Of a DNA stretch of 64,000 bases, positions 17,374-25,251 are shown one piece after another. Each line of letters opens with the position of its first letter. Positions within the stretch are counted from its first letter, which is position 1. The notes below the pieces were generated by a model. It made no database searches and was not told the DNA's origin. It saw nothing but the letters and a program-made list of their open reading frames with translations. Position numbers and translations under genes: made by a program. The stretch comes from Bacillus sp. CH140a_4T. GTDB lineage: Bacteria > Bacillota > Bacilli > Bacillales > Bacillaceae_G. The stretch covers positions 558,001 to 622,000 of the forward strand of contig NZ_WBPF01000016.1 of assembly GCF_008923725.1 (NCBI RefSeq), in the 5' to 3' direction.

Positions 17374-17417
17374 TTTGTTTACATAACACTATTATTTTTG
17401 TATAACGATTTCTATGG

Positions 17418-17453
17418 AAAAAGTTCTATCCGGCTAATGGATAGAACTTTTTT
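17418..17453 (+). terminator. intrinsic terminator downstream of nrdF
   Basis: AAAAAGTTCTATCC (17418-17431) pairs with GGATAGAACTTTTT (17439-17452) and runs into Ts. It is a second, canonical terminator isolating the nrd operon from the GntR operon. Confidence 0.85.
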
Positions 17454-17468
17454 GTAATTAAATGGGTA

Positions 17469-17510
17469 TTTACAATCCTTTTGTATCGGTGTATTATTTA
17501 ACTAGTACAC
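17469..17510 (+). promoter_or_regulatory. promoter and GntR/YtrA-type operator
   Basis: TTTACA (17469-17474)-N17-TATTAT (17492-17497) is a sigma-A type promoter. An inverted repeat GTGTA (17489-17493)-N12-TACAC (17506-17510) covers the -10. It resembles the AGTGTA...TACACT operators described for YtrA-subfamily repressors, which fits autoregulation by the gene that follows. Confidence 0.65.
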
Positions 17511-17531
17511 TAATACAAAAGGAGGGAAGAA

Positions 17532-17912
17532 ATGAAAATAGAGTTTTCTCCAAATACACCAATTTACATTCAGGTAATGGAATACATAAAAAAAGAAATT
17601 GTAACAGGACATTTATTGCCTGGTGACAAAATTCCCTCTGTACGTGAATTAGCGAGTGAATTACAAGTAAATCCAAATACGATTCAGCGTACATTTCAAG
17701 AGCTAGAACGGGATGGGGTTGTTGTTACGCGTAGAGGAATGGGACGATATGTAACGAATGAAGGGGAGAAAATTATGGAGCTGCGAAAAGAGATGGCGAA
17801 AGAATTACTTCATTCTTTTATAGATGGAATGGACAATTTAGGTTTTTCAGAAGAAGAAATTCTTACAATCCTTCGTTCTTCATTACATGAGAAGAGGGAG
17901 GAGAGCGAATGA
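17532..17912 (+). CDS. GntR-family regulator, YtrA subfamily
   Basis: This 126-residue protein has an N-terminal winged helix (PIYIQVMEYIKKEIVTGHL... VPSVRELASELQVNPNTIQR) and only a short helical C-terminus. That is the hallmark of the YtrA subfamily, which typically represses an adjacent ABC transporter operon. It overlaps the following ATPase gene by 4 bp. RBS AGGAGGG precedes the ATG at 17532. Induction by cell-envelope-active compounds is common for such systems, but nothing here proves it. Confidence 0.88.
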   Translation: MKIEFSPNTPIYIQVMEYIKKEIVTGHLLPGDKIPSVRELASELQVNPNTIQRTFQELERDGVVVTRRGMGRYVTNEGEKIMELRKEMAKELLHSFIDGMDNLGFSEEEILTILRSSLHEKREESE

Positions 17913-18607
17913 CAGAGTTATTAAAAATAGAAAACTTATGGAAGAGATACGGATTAAAAGCAGTGATTCGTGAATTAAACATAGAGATTACAGAAGGGAA
18001 AATTATAGGACTCGTCGGAGATAACGGAAGCGGGAAAACGACGTTATTGAAAATGATTGCCGGTCTGCAGCATCCTTCCGAAGGGCGTATTACAATCGCT
18101 GGTAAAAAGGTCGGATTAGAAACGAAAGAAATTGTTTCTTTTATGTCGGATAAACCAGTATTTGATAATTGGATGACGGTAAAAGATTCTTTATTTTTCT
18201 ATCGAGATTTTTATAAAGACTTCGACATTCAAAAAGCGGTAGATACGATTGCGGAATTTAAAATACCGTTAGAAGAAAAAATTATAGCTTTATCAAAAGG
18301 TATGATTGAAAAGCTACAAATTATTTTAACATTTTCGAGGAAAGCGAAGTTGTACGTACTAGATGAACCGCTTGGCGGAATTGATCTCGTTTCTAGAGAG
18401 CACGTATTGAATCTCATTCTACAATTTTATAGAGAAGATTGTACGATACTAATCTCGACTCATTTAATAAATGAAGTTGAAAATATTTTTGATGAAGTAA
18501 TCTTTTTAAAAGATGGAGAAATTGTATTGTATGAAAATGTAGAAGAGTTACGCTTCCAGCGAGGGAAAGCTGTTACAGATGTGTTTAAGGAGGTGTTTAG
18601 TAGATGA
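17909..18607 (+). CDS. ABC transporter ATP-binding protein (YtrB-like)
   Basis: This 232-residue nucleotide-binding domain has Walker A GDNGSGKTTLLK and Walker B KLYVLDEPLGG. The signature is LSKGM rather than LSGGQ, as often seen in this subfamily. The H-loop is in ISTHLINEVE. The start overlaps the regulator (ATGA) and the end overlaps the permease, so translation is coupled. It probably works with the 262-residue membrane protein that follows. Confidence 0.9.
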   Translation: MTELLKIENLWKRYGLKAVIRELNIEITEGKIIGLVGDNGSGKTTLLKMIAGLQHPSEGRITIAGKKVGLETKEIVSFMSDKPVFDNWMTVKDSLFFYRDFYKDFDIQKAVDTIAEFKIPLEEKIIALSKGMIEKLQIILTFSRKAKLYVLDEPLGGIDLVSREHVLNLILQFYREDCTILISTHLINEVENIFDEVIFLKDGEIVLYENVEELRFQRGKAVTDVFKEVFSR

Positions 18608-19392
18608 AGCCGAGCTTAATATATATGTACAATGCGAATAAAAAGCAAATTATTATTTCGCTGCTTTTATTTATATTTGTTATCGCTGTAGCCTTCGTAA
18701 GTTTAGGGAATTATATTAAGCAAGAATCAGGAGAGGTAAGGCAAACAATTATAGTTAGTTTCGTTCTTCTAGTATATCTAGCCTTTCTAGCGATGATATA
18801 CATTCAGGCGGTCTCTGCATTTGGGAAAATGACTGAAAGTACATTATTTCGTTTAACATCGATATCAGGTAAAAAGATTGTTTTAGCAACATTATTATAT
18901 ACTGCAATTGGTCTATTTATTTTTGAAGTAATCAGTTCTATTTTTTTATATAGTATTTCTATGAAAATAATAAAAGGTACAGAGCTCTACGAAGTGTTGT
19001 TTGACCAAAGTGTATTAAATCCATTAAAACACCTATTTAGTACTATTGTGTATATATTTAATTTTTCTAGTATATTGCTTATTTTACTTTTTGTAGTAGC
19101 GAGCGTGAAAGTGTTTGCTTTAAAAAAGAAGAAGGTAGAATATCCAATTGTATTTTTCTTATTTTTGCTAGTAACAAAATTATTAGGTACGATATATGAC
19201 ATGCTAGGCGGGCTTGCACCTACTGCGCCGTTAATAACAAAATTAATATATATAGATGATTCATCAGGAGCGAATGTGTTGCTCTATCCAGAAAAACTTA
19301 TGAATTTATATAGTATTGCTTTTTCAATCGGTATATTTATTTTACTTGTTTATATAACAGGTCGCATAATCGACAAAAAACTAGAAGTCTAA
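18604..19392 (+). CDS. ABC transporter membrane subunit
   Basis: This 262-residue polytopic protein has about six hydrophobic segments, beginning IIISLLLFIFVIAVAFVSL and ending SIAFSIGIFILLVYITG. It has the size and topology of YtrC/D-type or ABC-2 type permeases. It overlaps the preceding ATPase by 4 bp and is followed 15 bp later by a second ATPase. No substrate can be assigned. Confidence 0.8.
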   Translation: MKPSLIYMYNANKKQIIISLLLFIFVIAVAFVSLGNYIKQESGEVRQTIIVSFVLLVYLAFLAMIYIQAVSAFGKMTESTLFRLTSISGKKIVLATLLYTAIGLFIFEVISSIFLYSISMKIIKGTELYEVLFDQSVLNPLKHLFSTIVYIFNFSSILLILLFVVASVKVFALKKKKVEYPIVFFLFLLVTKLLGTIYDMLGGLAPTAPLITKLIYIDDSSGANVLLYPEKLMNLYSIAFSIGIFILLVYITGRIIDKKLEV

Positions 19393-19406
19393 AGGAGGAA
19401 TCAACA

Positions 19407-20309
19407 TTGGGAAACGTAGTAGTAAAGTTAGAGAATGTTCGAAAAAAGATTGGTGGAACGGAAATTATCCGTGGTTTATCATTTGAAGTTCGTGAAGGGG
19501 AAGTGTACGGGTTCCTTGGACCGAACGGTAGTGGTAAAACGACGACAATTCGTATGATGACAGGTCTTATATCAATGACAGAGGGCGATATTACAATTTG
19601 TGGTCATAGTATTCGCACGGAGCGTGAAAAGGCGCTAGAGCAAATTGGAGCGATCGTAGAAAATCCTGAACTATATGATTATATGACTGGAATGCAAAAC
19701 TTAAAGCATTTTGCGAATATGGCAATTACACCAATTAGTAAAGAGCGCATTGCTGAAATTGTAAAGCTTGTTGAGTTAGAGCATGCGATTCATAAAAAAG
19801 TGAAAACATATTCACTTGGTATGAAACAACGTTTAGGAATTGCACAGGCATTACTTCATCAGCCGAAAATCTTGATTTTAGATGAGCCGACAAATGGATT
19901 AGATCCAGCTGGTATTCGCCAAATTCGAGATTATTTACAACGTTTAGCGAAAGAAGAGAATATTGCTGTAATCGTATCAAGTCACTTATTAAGTGAAATT
20001 GAACTCATGTGTGATCGCGTCGTTATTATTAAGCAAGGTGAGTTTGTGCAAGAGTACAACTTACACGAACAAGCGAAACATGATGAGACAGTAGTTGTAG
20101 CATTTGAAGTAGATCAAGTACAGAAAGCAAATGAAATCATTAAAGGTAAGACACAAGGAAATGTAATTGCAGTATCTGTAATGAAAGAAGAAATCCCACA
20201 ACTTGTAAAAAAACTTGTGAATGACGATGTGCTTGTATACGGAGTTACTGTTAAAAATAAAACGTTAGAGGATGAGTTCTTAGCGATTACAGGGGGAGTG
20301 AAGGCGTAA
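19407..20309 (+). CDS. ABC transporter ATP-binding protein (BcrA-like)
   Basis: This 300-residue ATPase has Walker A GPNGSGKTTTIR, signature YSLGMKQRLG, Walker B ILILDEPTNGLDPAG, an H-loop in VSSHLLSEIE, and a C-terminal extension of about 80 residues typical of bacitracin/lantibiotic-type exporters. The start is TTG at 19407, 8 nt after AAAGGAGG; no ATG with an RBS is available. It forms a pair with the downstream ABC-2 permease, which it overlaps by one base. Confidence 0.9.
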   Translation: MGNVVVKLENVRKKIGGTEIIRGLSFEVREGEVYGFLGPNGSGKTTTIRMMTGLISMTEGDITICGHSIRTEREKALEQIGAIVENPELYDYMTGMQNLKHFANMAITPISKERIAEIVKLVELEHAIHKKVKTYSLGMKQRLGIAQALLHQPKILILDEPTNGLDPAGIRQIRDYLQRLAKEENIAVIVSSHLLSEIELMCDRVVIIKQGEFVQEYNLHEQAKHDETVVVAFEVDQVQKANEIIKGKTQGNVIAVSVMKEEIPQLVKKLVNDDVLVYGVTVKNKTLEDEFLAITGGVKA

Positions 20310-21085
20310 TGTTTAAATTAATTCAAAATGAATTTTTAAAGTTACATGCGAAAAAAGGTATGTATATTTTAATTGGTGTCATTGCAGTATTGGAGATTTT
20401 GGGAGTTTTAGCGATGCTGAAATGGGGAGACGGAAGTGAATTTAAAGGATCATATTTAGATTTTGCAAGTTCAGATATTGGTTTAATTACTTTACTTGCA
20501 ACAATTTTTAGTATTACGATTGCTACTCGTATGATTACGGATGAGTTCCAAAAAGGTACAATTAAGCAATTATTAATCCGTCCAAGAAAAAGAATTACCG
20601 TTTTATTCTCTAAATATATTACAGTATTACTTACTATAGTATTTATCATATTTGCTAACACGATCATTTCAATGATGATTGGCGGAATTGTAATGGATGG
20701 TAGTAAAACAGAATTAACGGTAGGAATCGTAATGAAATCTACTTTATATCAAGTACTTTCACCGTTCTTCTTTGCGACACTTGCATTTTTCTTAGCAAAC
20801 GTGTTTAGAAAGTCTGTATTACCATTAATTATTACGATGTTCCTCTTCTTCTTACAAGGACCAATTAATATGGTACTGATGATGTTTGCAAAAGGTGTAG
20901 CGAAATTTGTAGTGTTTTTCCATTTGAATTTAAGTGTGTACGATAGTAATAAACTAGTAAGTGGCGGAATGGAACCAACATTTACAGAGTTTACATTTAC
21001 AACTTCATTATTACTTGTAGCTGCATACTTTGTTGTATTACTTGTAGCATCAAGTGCATTATTCCAAAAACGTGACGTATTATAA
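20309..21085 (+). CDS. ABC-2 type permease
   Basis: This 258-residue protein has six predicted membrane helices and the N-terminal FKLIQNEFLKLHAKKGMYI segment common in BcrB/NatB-type permeases. TDEFQKGTIKQLLIRPRKR is a characteristic cytoplasmic loop of ABC-2 permeases. It partners the preceding ATPase and ends the five-gene GntR operon. An export or resistance role is likely but the substrate is unknown. Confidence 0.87.
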   Translation: MFKLIQNEFLKLHAKKGMYILIGVIAVLEILGVLAMLKWGDGSEFKGSYLDFASSDIGLITLLATIFSITIATRMITDEFQKGTIKQLLIRPRKRITVLFSKYITVLLTIVFIIFANTIISMMIGGIVMDGSKTELTVGIVMKSTLYQVLSPFFFATLAFFLANVFRKSVLPLIITMFLFFLQGPINMVLMMFAKGVAKFVVFFHLNLSVYDSNKLVSGGMEPTFTEFTFTTSLLLVAAYFVVLLVASSALFQKRDVL

Positions 21086-21091
21086 TAAAAG

Positions 21092-21124
21092 AAATCCCCG
21101 CATGTAAAAACGGGGATTTTTATT
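21092..21124 (+). terminator. intrinsic terminator of the ABC operon
   Basis: AAATCCCCG (21092-21100) pairs with CGGGGATTT (21111-21119) and is followed by Ts. Confidence 0.88.
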
Positions 21125-21273
21125 ACATAACTTTCTTGTAGATTTCAATTGAAAAAAATGATTACTATATGTTGTTTGGAAGAATTTAAGAAAAACAGGA
21201 AGAATTTCAACTATATTCATATTATAATTTAGTTATCACACCATTTATTTTACTATCTTTGGGGGTGTTCTAT

Positions 21274-22287
21274 ATGCACTATGCATTTTCACGTATAAGA
21301 CTACGTAGCTTTTTTGGATGGATGATTATAGGGGTGTTCCTTACGATGATCCCATTAGGTCTATCAAATGTTTCTGAGAATACGATGGAGGTTATTTCAC
21401 AAATAACATTATTTTTTGTATTTCCGTTATTTTGGTTATACGTAAAAACAAATAAAAATAATGTTGTATTTAACAGTTTTTTTGATAAGCCAGGACGTTT
21501 ACCGTGGGGATTAATTATATTAGCGACGATAATGGGAATGATTTTTTCAGTTGGTATATCTCATATTCAATTTTACATATTAGCACATACGTTACCGAAT
21601 TTCTTAGTTACTATGTTAGAAGACGGAAATGTTATTAACACGAGTAACGTATATATGACGATATTTACTTTCATTTCAGCATGTGTATTAGCACCTATTA
21701 TGGAAGAGGTTATTTTTAGGGGATTCTTTTTACAGCGAATGGCTTATAAATGGGGAATTAAAAAAGCTGTAATCATATCTTCACTTATTTTTGGTTTAGG
21801 ACATTTTGATGTTATTGGTGCATTTATGTTTGGTATTGTAATGTGTCTTTTATACATGAAGACGAAAAATATATGGACGAATATCGCTGTACATGCTCTA
21901 AATAATTTAATTGCAACAAGTATGCAATTTGTCGGTGGAGAAGAGAGTAGCGCAATCTCAATTATTGAATTGCAAGCGCAAAGTAATTTATGGATCGGTA
22001 TCGGTCTAACAGTTGTTGGGTTACTTTGGTTAATTCCTTACGTTTGGAAACAATGGCGTATAGTAAAAGAAGTGGGTGTGCCACCAGTACGCTTCATAAA
22101 TGAAGAAAAGGTAGTGAATACATCACCAGAAAATGAAGTGTATAGTCAAGTGATCGTAACAGATAGACTGATGGCTGTAGAGCTACCAGATGAAGCAGTA
22201 AATAAGCTTCGATTAGAAGAAAATGATTATGTAACAGTATCTGTAGAAGAAGATAAAATCGTTATAAAGAAAGCACAGGATAGATAA
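21274..22287 (+). CDS. CPBP intramembrane metalloprotease with C-terminal AbrB-like domain
   Basis: This 337-residue polytopic protein has the CPBP (ABI) motifs: EEVIFRGFFLQRM (Glu-Glu...Arg), the histidine in FGLGHFDVIGAF and the late HALNNLI. The last ~45 residues (VTDRLMAVELPDEAVNKLRL, then ENDYVTV and KIVIKK) look like an AbrB/MazE-type swapped-hairpin domain, an unusual fusion. The start is the ATG at 21274, 6-7 nt after a GGGGG tract; an upstream in-frame TTG has no RBS. It stands alone with a terminator each side. Confidence 0.85.
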   Translation: MHYAFSRIRLRSFFGWMIIGVFLTMIPLGLSNVSENTMEVISQITLFFVFPLFWLYVKTNKNNVVFNSFFDKPGRLPWGLIILATIMGMIFSVGISHIQFYILAHTLPNFLVTMLEDGNVINTSNVYMTIFTFISACVLAPIMEEVIFRGFFLQRMAYKWGIKKAVIISSLIFGLGHFDVIGAFMFGIVMCLLYMKTKNIWTNIAVHALNNLIATSMQFVGGEESSAISIIELQAQSNLWIGIGLTVVGLLWLIPYVWKQWRIVKEVGVPPVRFINEEKVVNTSPENEVYSQVIVTDRLMAVELPDEAVNKLRLEENDYVTVSVEEDKIVIKKAQDR

Positions 22288-22322
22288 TTAAAAAGTAGCT
22301 CCTAAAGAGCTACTTTTTAATT
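22286..22322. terminator. bidirectional terminator
   Basis: AATTAAAAAGTAGCT (22286-22300) pairs perfectly with AGCTACTTTTTAATT (22308-22322). It serves the CPBP gene and the convergent small gene, whose stop codon it contains. Confidence 0.88.
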
Positions 22323-22499
22323 TGTAATAATTTCTACACGAAAATTATTACCGTTCTTTACATATTTAATATCTGTAACGATACGGACTGTTTTTAAAAT
22401 CTCCACTTTTTCACCAATTCGAGGGATAGTGGGAACATTATCCCAAATGCCAAGCAAGTCATCTAATTGTGCCGTTTTTTCATAAAACCAGATTTTCAA
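22317..22499 (-). CDS. small hypothetical protein (60 aa)
   Basis: The start is TTG at 22499, eight bases after AAAGGGG. The product runs (M)KIWFYEKTAQLDDLLGIWDN, then VPTIPRIGEKVEIL and an ending rich in beta-strand residues (FRVEIITN). The pattern suggests a small soluble beta protein. The longer frame upstream to 22715 overlaps the Lrp gene and is not real. The family is not recognised. Confidence 0.6.
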   Translation of the reverse strand: MKIWFYEKTAQLDDLLGIWDNVPTIPRIGEKVEILKTVRIVTDIKYVKNGNNFRVEIITN

Positions 22500-22599
22500 T
22501 GTAAAGCCCCTTTCTCGAACTTTATGTATTTTAATACATAATATATTATTTTTATTCTTATTGTAAGGGGTTTTTTTGTATTTTGCGAATAAAAATAAA

Positions 22600-23052
22600 T
22601 TAAACTTCTGGGAAGATATGTTCAATATCAGGAGTAAGAGATACTTCTGATAATACGATATGAGAAACTGTCGTTGCATATGAAGAAACATCATTGATAA
22701 AATCTTCAAGTTCAACGAGTGAAGGAACAGATATTTTTACAATGTAGCATAAGCTTCCTGTTACGCGGTAACAAAAACTTGCAGATGGATAAGACTGAAT
22801 AAACTGTTGCATGCGTGTTGTATCACCATTTTTTAAAGTGATTTCTAAAATACAATCTAAAACAAGTCCTGCTTTTTTATAATCGATATCGATTGTGTAT
22901 TTTTGAATAACGCCTTCACTTTCAAGTTTGCGGACACGTTCTGCAGTAGACGGAGCAGATAAGTTTACTCGCTTTGCCAATTCACGCATGGAAAGGCGAC
23001 TATCATTATATAATTCATTTAAAATCTTTCGATCGACACGGTCTAGTTGCAT
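22600..23052 (-). CDS. Lrp/AsnC-family transcriptional regulator
   Basis: This 150-residue protein has the N-terminal HTH (DRVDRKILNELYNDSRLSMRELAKRVNLS...) followed by a RAM/ACT-like ligand domain (LEITLKNGDTTRMQQFIQ... CYRVTGSLCYIVKI). Lrp-type proteins form octamers that sense amino acids. The ATG at 23052 has TGGAGG 10-12 nt upstream, and the longer frame lacks an RBS. It is divergent from the AhpD-like gene, a likely target by position. Confidence 0.9.
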   Translation of the reverse strand: MQLDRVDRKILNELYNDSRLSMRELAKRVNLSAPSTAERVRKLESEGVIQKYTIDIDYKKAGLVLDCILEITLKNGDTTRMQQFIQSYPSASFCYRVTGSLCYIVKISVPSLVELEDFINDVSSYATTVSHIVLSEVSLTPDIEHIFPEV

Positions 23053-23178
23053 TTGTAAATATACCTCCAGTAAAATAATAATTTTTGTAAAGTAAAAATA
23101 TAAATTAAAATTCATATGAAATGTAAAGTGAACTTTATTTATTTTACAATAAAACGGAAGGAAATAGGAGGGGAAATG

Positions 23179-23607
23179 ATGGAGAGAATTTCATTATCAA
23201 ATGTAGGAGATACAAAGTTTCAAAAGTTATTAGGACATAATCCGGATCTATTACATTCATGGGGTACGTTAGAGGATACACTATATAATAAGGGAACTCT
23301 CTCGGCAGAGTTGAAGGAGCAAGTAAGAAGAACATTAGCGTACGGGAATGAATGTCCGTACTGTATGGCAAAGGGAAGACCTGATGATATGCAAAAGGTA
23401 GAAGAAATGAGTGTAGCAGTTACTTTTGCACATACATTTGTTCATGACAAAAAGGCGATAGATGATAATATGTTTCATGTATTGAAAAAATATTGGACGG
23501 AAAAAGAAATTGTAGAGCTTTGCGCTTATATTTGTTTTATTACTGCGTCACAGCAACTTGGTTTTCTGTTTCAATTACAGCCGAATGAAGGAGAAAGTGA
23601 TGACTAA
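23179..23607 (+). CDS. carboxymuconolactone decarboxylase / AhpD-like protein
   Basis: This 142-residue alpha-helical protein has the CxxC motif of the AhpD-like family in NECPYCMAKGRP (about 53-64) and the helix TFAHTFVHD. AhpD-type proteins use the cysteine pair in peroxide reduction or related redox chemistry. The ATG at 23179 is 5 nt from AGGAGGGG. It overlaps by 8 nt a truncated isochorismatase-like reading frame, suggesting the original operon had a second gene. Confidence 0.82.
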   Translation: MERISLSNVGDTKFQKLLGHNPDLLHSWGTLEDTLYNKGTLSAELKEQVRRTLAYGNECPYCMAKGRPDDMQKVEEMSVAVTFAHTFVHDKKAIDDNMFHVLKKYWTEKEIVELCAYICFITASQQLGFLFQLQPNEGESDD

Positions 23608-23704
23608 TCAAATAGCAGTTATCATAATTGATGTACAAAAGGCGTTGCAACATGAAGAGTTTGCTACGATTGTGAAGACAAAAGAAGTATTAAAATTATT
23701 TTAA
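23600..23704 (+). pseudogene. truncated isochorismatase-family (cysteine hydrolase) remnant
   Basis: An ATG at 23600, preceded by AAGGAGAAAG, opens a 34-codon frame: MTNQIAVIIIDVQKALQHEE and then FATIVKTKEVLKLF before TAA. AVIIIDVQKAL is the N-terminal beta-strand motif with the catalytic Asp of isochorismatase-like hydrolases, which are normally about 180 residues. The rest, including the Lys and Cys, is absent from the next 85 bp. The likely reading is a decayed gene translationally coupled to the AhpD-like gene. A functional micro-protein cannot be excluded. Confidence 0.6.
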
Positions 23705-23789
23705 GAAAATAATTGCGAATTATGTAGAAAAAAATAAGAATATTTCGTATAATCTAAGTACAATCATTTTGAAATAGGGGTGGCATCAT

Positions 23790-24188
23790 ATGGAGCAAAT
23801 TCCGGTAAAGAGAATAGAAGAAGTACTTGTTGTAGCAGGGAACGATAAACAGAAGCAAAAGGAATTTTATGAATTGCTCTTATCTACTGAGTTTTATGTT
23901 GCTGGTTCACTAGAAGCAGAGGACGGGGCAACAGAAGGAATACTTCGTTTGCGTCATTTTCAAGGAGAGGATAGATGGATTGTTCCGTTCTTTACACAAA
24001 TGGAATTTGTAAAAGACGTGTTGCCAGAAGGAACGCCCCTTATTACGATACGTGGGAAAGAGTTATTTGGTAGCATTGAGAAAGATGCTACAGCAGTATT
24101 AAATGTTGGAACTGATATAAGTAAAACATTTATTCCAGAAGAAATTGCAGATATCGCATCTGGACGAATTTTTAATTATTATAAATAA
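23790..24188 (+). CDS. SseB-like protein
   Basis: This 132-residue cytoplasmic protein has an SseB N-terminal-domain pattern: early strand (RIEEVLVVAGNDKQKQKEFYELLLSTEFYVAG), RWIVPFFTQMEFV, then ITIRGKELFGSI and AVLNVGTDISKTFIPEEI. SseB-domain proteins have poorly defined roles in Gram-positives. The ATG at 23790 follows AGGGGTGG. No partner gene is evident. Confidence 0.7.
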   Translation: MEQIPVKRIEEVLVVAGNDKQKQKEFYELLLSTEFYVAGSLEAEDGATEGILRLRHFQGEDRWIVPFFTQMEFVKDVLPEGTPLITIRGKELFGSIEKDATAVLNVGTDISKTFIPEEIADIASGRIFNYYK

Positions 24189-24216
24189 AAGGAAAAGCTG
24201 AATCGCTTTTCCTTTT
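24187..24216. terminator. bidirectional terminator
   Basis: AAAAGGAAAAGC (24187-24198) pairs perfectly with GCTTTTCCTTTT (24205-24216), between convergent genes. Confidence 0.82.
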
Positions 24217-25136
24217 TAATTTGAAAACGGAGTGGCTACGCCAGAAGAAATAGAGAGTGTTTTATTATTTGTATTTATTGTCGCTGTGGCTCCAAGAGGA
24301 ATCCCGATGTTTGGGCTTATATGTCCAATCTGTAAACCGAATAGGACAGGTATATGATATGGTGCGAAATATTCATATAGTATTGTTTGCAATGATCGAG
24401 ATGGTTTAGATGTAGTGCAGTCGTGACAACTTGTAAAAATAACACCACTACATTCATTGAATTTTCCAGATAAAAGTAGCTGATTTAACATACGGTCAAT
24501 GCGATACGGTTCTTCTCCAATGTCTTCAAGCAATAAAAGTTTATTAGCCGTATTTATCTCATAAGATGAGCCAATTATACTCGTTAATACAGTTAAATTC
24601 CCTCCAACTAACGTGCCTGTAACGGTACAGGAAGAGGTAGGTACGATACATTCTGAAGCAGATAAGATGGTGGAACACGGATGGAATAGTTGATTGAAAG
24701 AAGATAAAGAAAGAGAATCTACCCCTTTACCTAACTCTTCCACCATTGGGCCATGAAAAGTAACGAGCTTCGCATAACGTGAAAAGGCAATATGTAAAGC
24801 TGTAATATCGCTATATCCCCAAAAGATTTTTGGATTTTGCCGAATGATTTCATATTGAATGTGAGGGAGGAGACGGGCACTTCCGTAACCACCTCGTGCA
24901 CAGAAAATGGCCGTTATTTCATGATTTGAAAAAGCTTCATGTATATCATCGAGACGAACTTGATCACTTCCAGCTAAATATCCATATTTCTCATAAACAC
25001 TCTTCCCGATTACTACAGATAACCCCATTGCTTGTAGTACGTTTACACCTTTTAATACATTTTCAATTGTTGGTGGGCCGGACGGTGCAATAATCATTAC
25101 TGTATCACCTTGTTGTAACGCATTTGGATATATCAT
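24216..25136 (-). CDS. LD-carboxypeptidase, peptidase family S66
   Basis: This 306-residue protein has the S66 fold motifs: IIAPSGPP near the N-terminus, CARGGYGSARLL, the nucleophile serine in FWGYSDITALH, and the Glu/His side in LLLEDIGEEPYRIDRML and GLQIGHISP. Enzymes of this group trim L,D-bonds in muropeptides or hydrolyse microcin C-like peptides (MccF). No signal peptide is visible, so a cytoplasmic murein-recycling role is likely. RBS AAGGAGG lies upstream of the ATG at 25136. Confidence 0.88.
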   Translation of the reverse strand: MIYPNALQQGDTVMIIAPSGPPTIENVLKGVNVLQAMGLSVVIGKSVYEKYGYLAGSDQVRLDDIHEAFSNHEITAIFCARGGYGSARLLPHIQYEIIRQNPKIFWGYSDITALHIAFSRYAKLVTFHGPMVEELGKGVDSLSLSSFNQLFHPCSTILSASECIVPTSSCTVTGTLVGGNLTVLTSIIGSSYEINTANKLLLLEDIGEEPYRIDRMLNQLLLSGKFNECSGVIFTSCHDCTTSKPSRSLQTILYEYFAPYHIPVLFGLQIGHISPNIGIPLGATATINTNNKTLSISSGVATPFSN

Positions 25137-25251
25137 TGTTTTTAGCCTCCTTCCCTTTCAATATATTCGCTTCTTATGAAGTTCAACCCTTGTAAAAGGA
25201 GGGGAAAGTTTGTCAAATAAAGAAGATATAAGGGGAATAGGAGGAGAAATG

